Of a stretch of DNA of 64,000 nucleotides, positions 63,277 through 64,000 are shown piece after piece. The DNA comes from Bog-473 sp963741995 (lineage in GTDB: Bacteria > Actinomycetota > Acidimicrobiia > Acidimicrobiales > RAAP-2): positions 620,001 to 684,000 of the forward strand of contig CAVUKI010000001.1 in the NCBI GenBank assembly GCA_963741995.1, written 5' to 3'. How positions within the stretch are numbered: position 1 is the first letter of the stretch; every line of letters begins with the position of its first letter. The notes under the pieces were generated by a model, which ran no database searches, was not told the DNA's origin, and saw only the letters and a list, made by a program, of their open reading frames with translations. The position numbers and the translations under genes were made by a program.

Positions 63277-64000
63277 GTGCCGGGGCCCTTCAGGGTCCGC
63301 CCCGGGCCGGCGGGCGACCTCGGCACCTACGCCAGCACCACGACGCAGGGCGGGCCCGTCCACGGCCACGTGGTGCTGGTCCACGACCTGCCGCGACCCA
63401 AGGGTGCGGCGGCTGACGTCGCCCTGACGTACCCGGCGCTGGCCGACCGGCTGTCCCGCGAGTCGGGCTGGCGGGTGGTGACGGCTTCGCTGCGCGGGGC
63501 GGGGGAGTCGGCGGGCGACTTCTCGGCGCTGGGGTGGCTGGACGACCTGGATTTCTTGGCCTCGAGCGAGATCCCCGAGTCCGCCCCCCGGCTCGTCGTC
63601 GGCTTCGGGTTCGGCGGCGTGCTTGCGCTCCACCTGGCATCTCGCGACGAGCGGGTCGCCGGCGTGGGCTGCCTGGGCACCCCGGCCGATCTGGGCCCGC
63701 TGGCCGACGACCCGGCACGGCTGCTCGATCGTTGCCGCCAGACCGGCGTGGTCCGCACCCCCGGGTACCCCGCTTCCACCGACACCTGGGCCAAGGAGCT
63801 CTCCGTCCTGCACCCGGCCGAGGATGCCGCTCTGCTGAAGGGGCGGCCCCTCCTCATGGTCCACGGCTCCGACGACCCCGACGTCCCGCTGTCCGATGCC
63901 CGGGCCCTGTCCGATGCGGCCACGGGCCCCTCGGAGCTCCACGCGGTCCACGGCGCCGGCCACTGGCTCCGGGCCGACCCCCGGGTCATCGCCATCCTGG
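63277..64000 (+). CDS. Alpha/beta hydrolase, 3'-truncated by window edge
   Basis: A clean open frame from the GTG at 63277, one base after the stop of the acyl-CoA dehydrogenase, to the window end. It reads VVLVHDLPRPKG, SLRGAGESAGDFSALGW, and VGFGFGGVLALH, where the usual nucleophile serine is replaced by Phe (GFGFGG), then LLMVHGSDDPDVPLSDARA and HGAGHWLR with the His. It is an alpha/beta-hydrolase fold that may lack the normal nucleophile. The 3' end is outside the window. Confidence 0.75.
   Translation, partial: MPGPFRVRPGPAGDLGTYASTTTQGGPVHGHVVLVHDLPRPKGAAADVALTYPALADRLSRESGWRVVTASLRGAGESAGDFSALGWLDDLDFLASSEIPESAPRLVVGFGFGGVLALHLASRDERVAGVGCLGTPADLGPLADDPARLLDRCRQTGVVRTPGYPASTDTWAKELSVLHPAEDAALLKGRPLLMVHGSDDPDVPLSDARALSDAATGPSELHAVHGAGHWLRADPRVIAIL

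Overview
The window is about 64 kb of high-GC chromosome (roughly two thirds G+C by eye) from an actinobacterium. The best guess is an uncultured or little-studied member of the Acidimicrobiia. The evidence is mixed: actinobacterial families (a mycothiol-type DinB protein, DUF222/HNH endonuclease, LytR-CpsA-Psr protein, SufBD-Rieske-SufC order, DUF6941), many acyl-CoA genes, and surface-type 'GYWLVAADGGVFAFGD' repeats that are common in Acidimicrobiia. No rRNA or tRNA gene, CRISPR array, prophage or insertion sequence was recognised, so the taxon is an inference.

Layout. 0-4.4 kb: a KstD/fumarate-reductase-like flavoprotein cut by the left edge, small hypothetical genes and an ArsR-SRPBCC pair. 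4.4-11.8 kb: branched-chain amino acid biosynthesis on two divergent arms, greA-leuC-leuD-GNAT leftward and leuB-ilvE-cimA rightward. The leuB arm is preceded by a short leader peptide rich in Val and Ile codons, a hairpin and an intrinsic terminator, which looks like a transcription attenuator. 11.8-19.5 kb: hydrolases, an acyl-CoA dehydrogenase, and a FadA5-like thiolase, enoyl-CoA hydratase and thioesterase operon behind a KstR-type operator. 19.5-31.6 kb: accessory region with secreted GH43-like and GH76 proteins, membrane proteins, a globin, a large Asp-box/TIG surface protein with near-identical tandem repeats, a decayed propeller/serine-hydrolase gene, and an AraC-VOC-DUF1059 cluster. 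31.6-38.3 kb: methyltransferase, acyl-CoA ligase and SDR reductase diverging from a second KstR-type operator, two tiny coupled genes, lgt and an NlpC/P60 hydrolase. 38.5-47.6 kb: dienelactone hydrolase, a lyase/dehydrogenase/MaoC set that fits the last steps of the ethylmalonyl-CoA pathway, two microsatellites, mutY, metallo-hydrolase, flavin reductase and an RmlC-type epimerase. 47.7-61.4 kb: an Fe-S assembly locus in two blocks, sufB-(Cys4 protein)-sufD-Rieske-sufC1 rightward and sufC2-sufS-sufU leftward, with an LCP gene and an HNH gene between them. 61.4-64 kb: metallo-hydrolase, acyl-CoA dehydrogenase and an alpha/beta hydrolase cut by the right edge.

How the genes work together. CimA, LeuCD, LeuB and IlvE can make 2-oxobutyrate from pyruvate and acetyl-CoA for isoleucine, and LeuCD, LeuB and IlvE also serve leucine. 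The acyl-CoA genes suggest degradation of steroids, fatty acids or other acids, with the two shared operators pointing to one TetR-type regulator encoded elsewhere. The Suf proteins build Fe-S clusters needed by LeuC, MutY and the Rieske protein.

Two window-wide patterns matter to a reader. First, many first genes have a TANNNT box 6-9 bases before the start codon and no Shine-Dalgarno sequence, which suggests leaderless mRNAs. Second, at least seven otherwise well-conserved genes (including sufD) carry single-base frameshifts, more than expected for real gene loss, so indel errors in the assembly are likely; one gene at 28.9-30.3 kb has many lesions and may be a true pseudogene.
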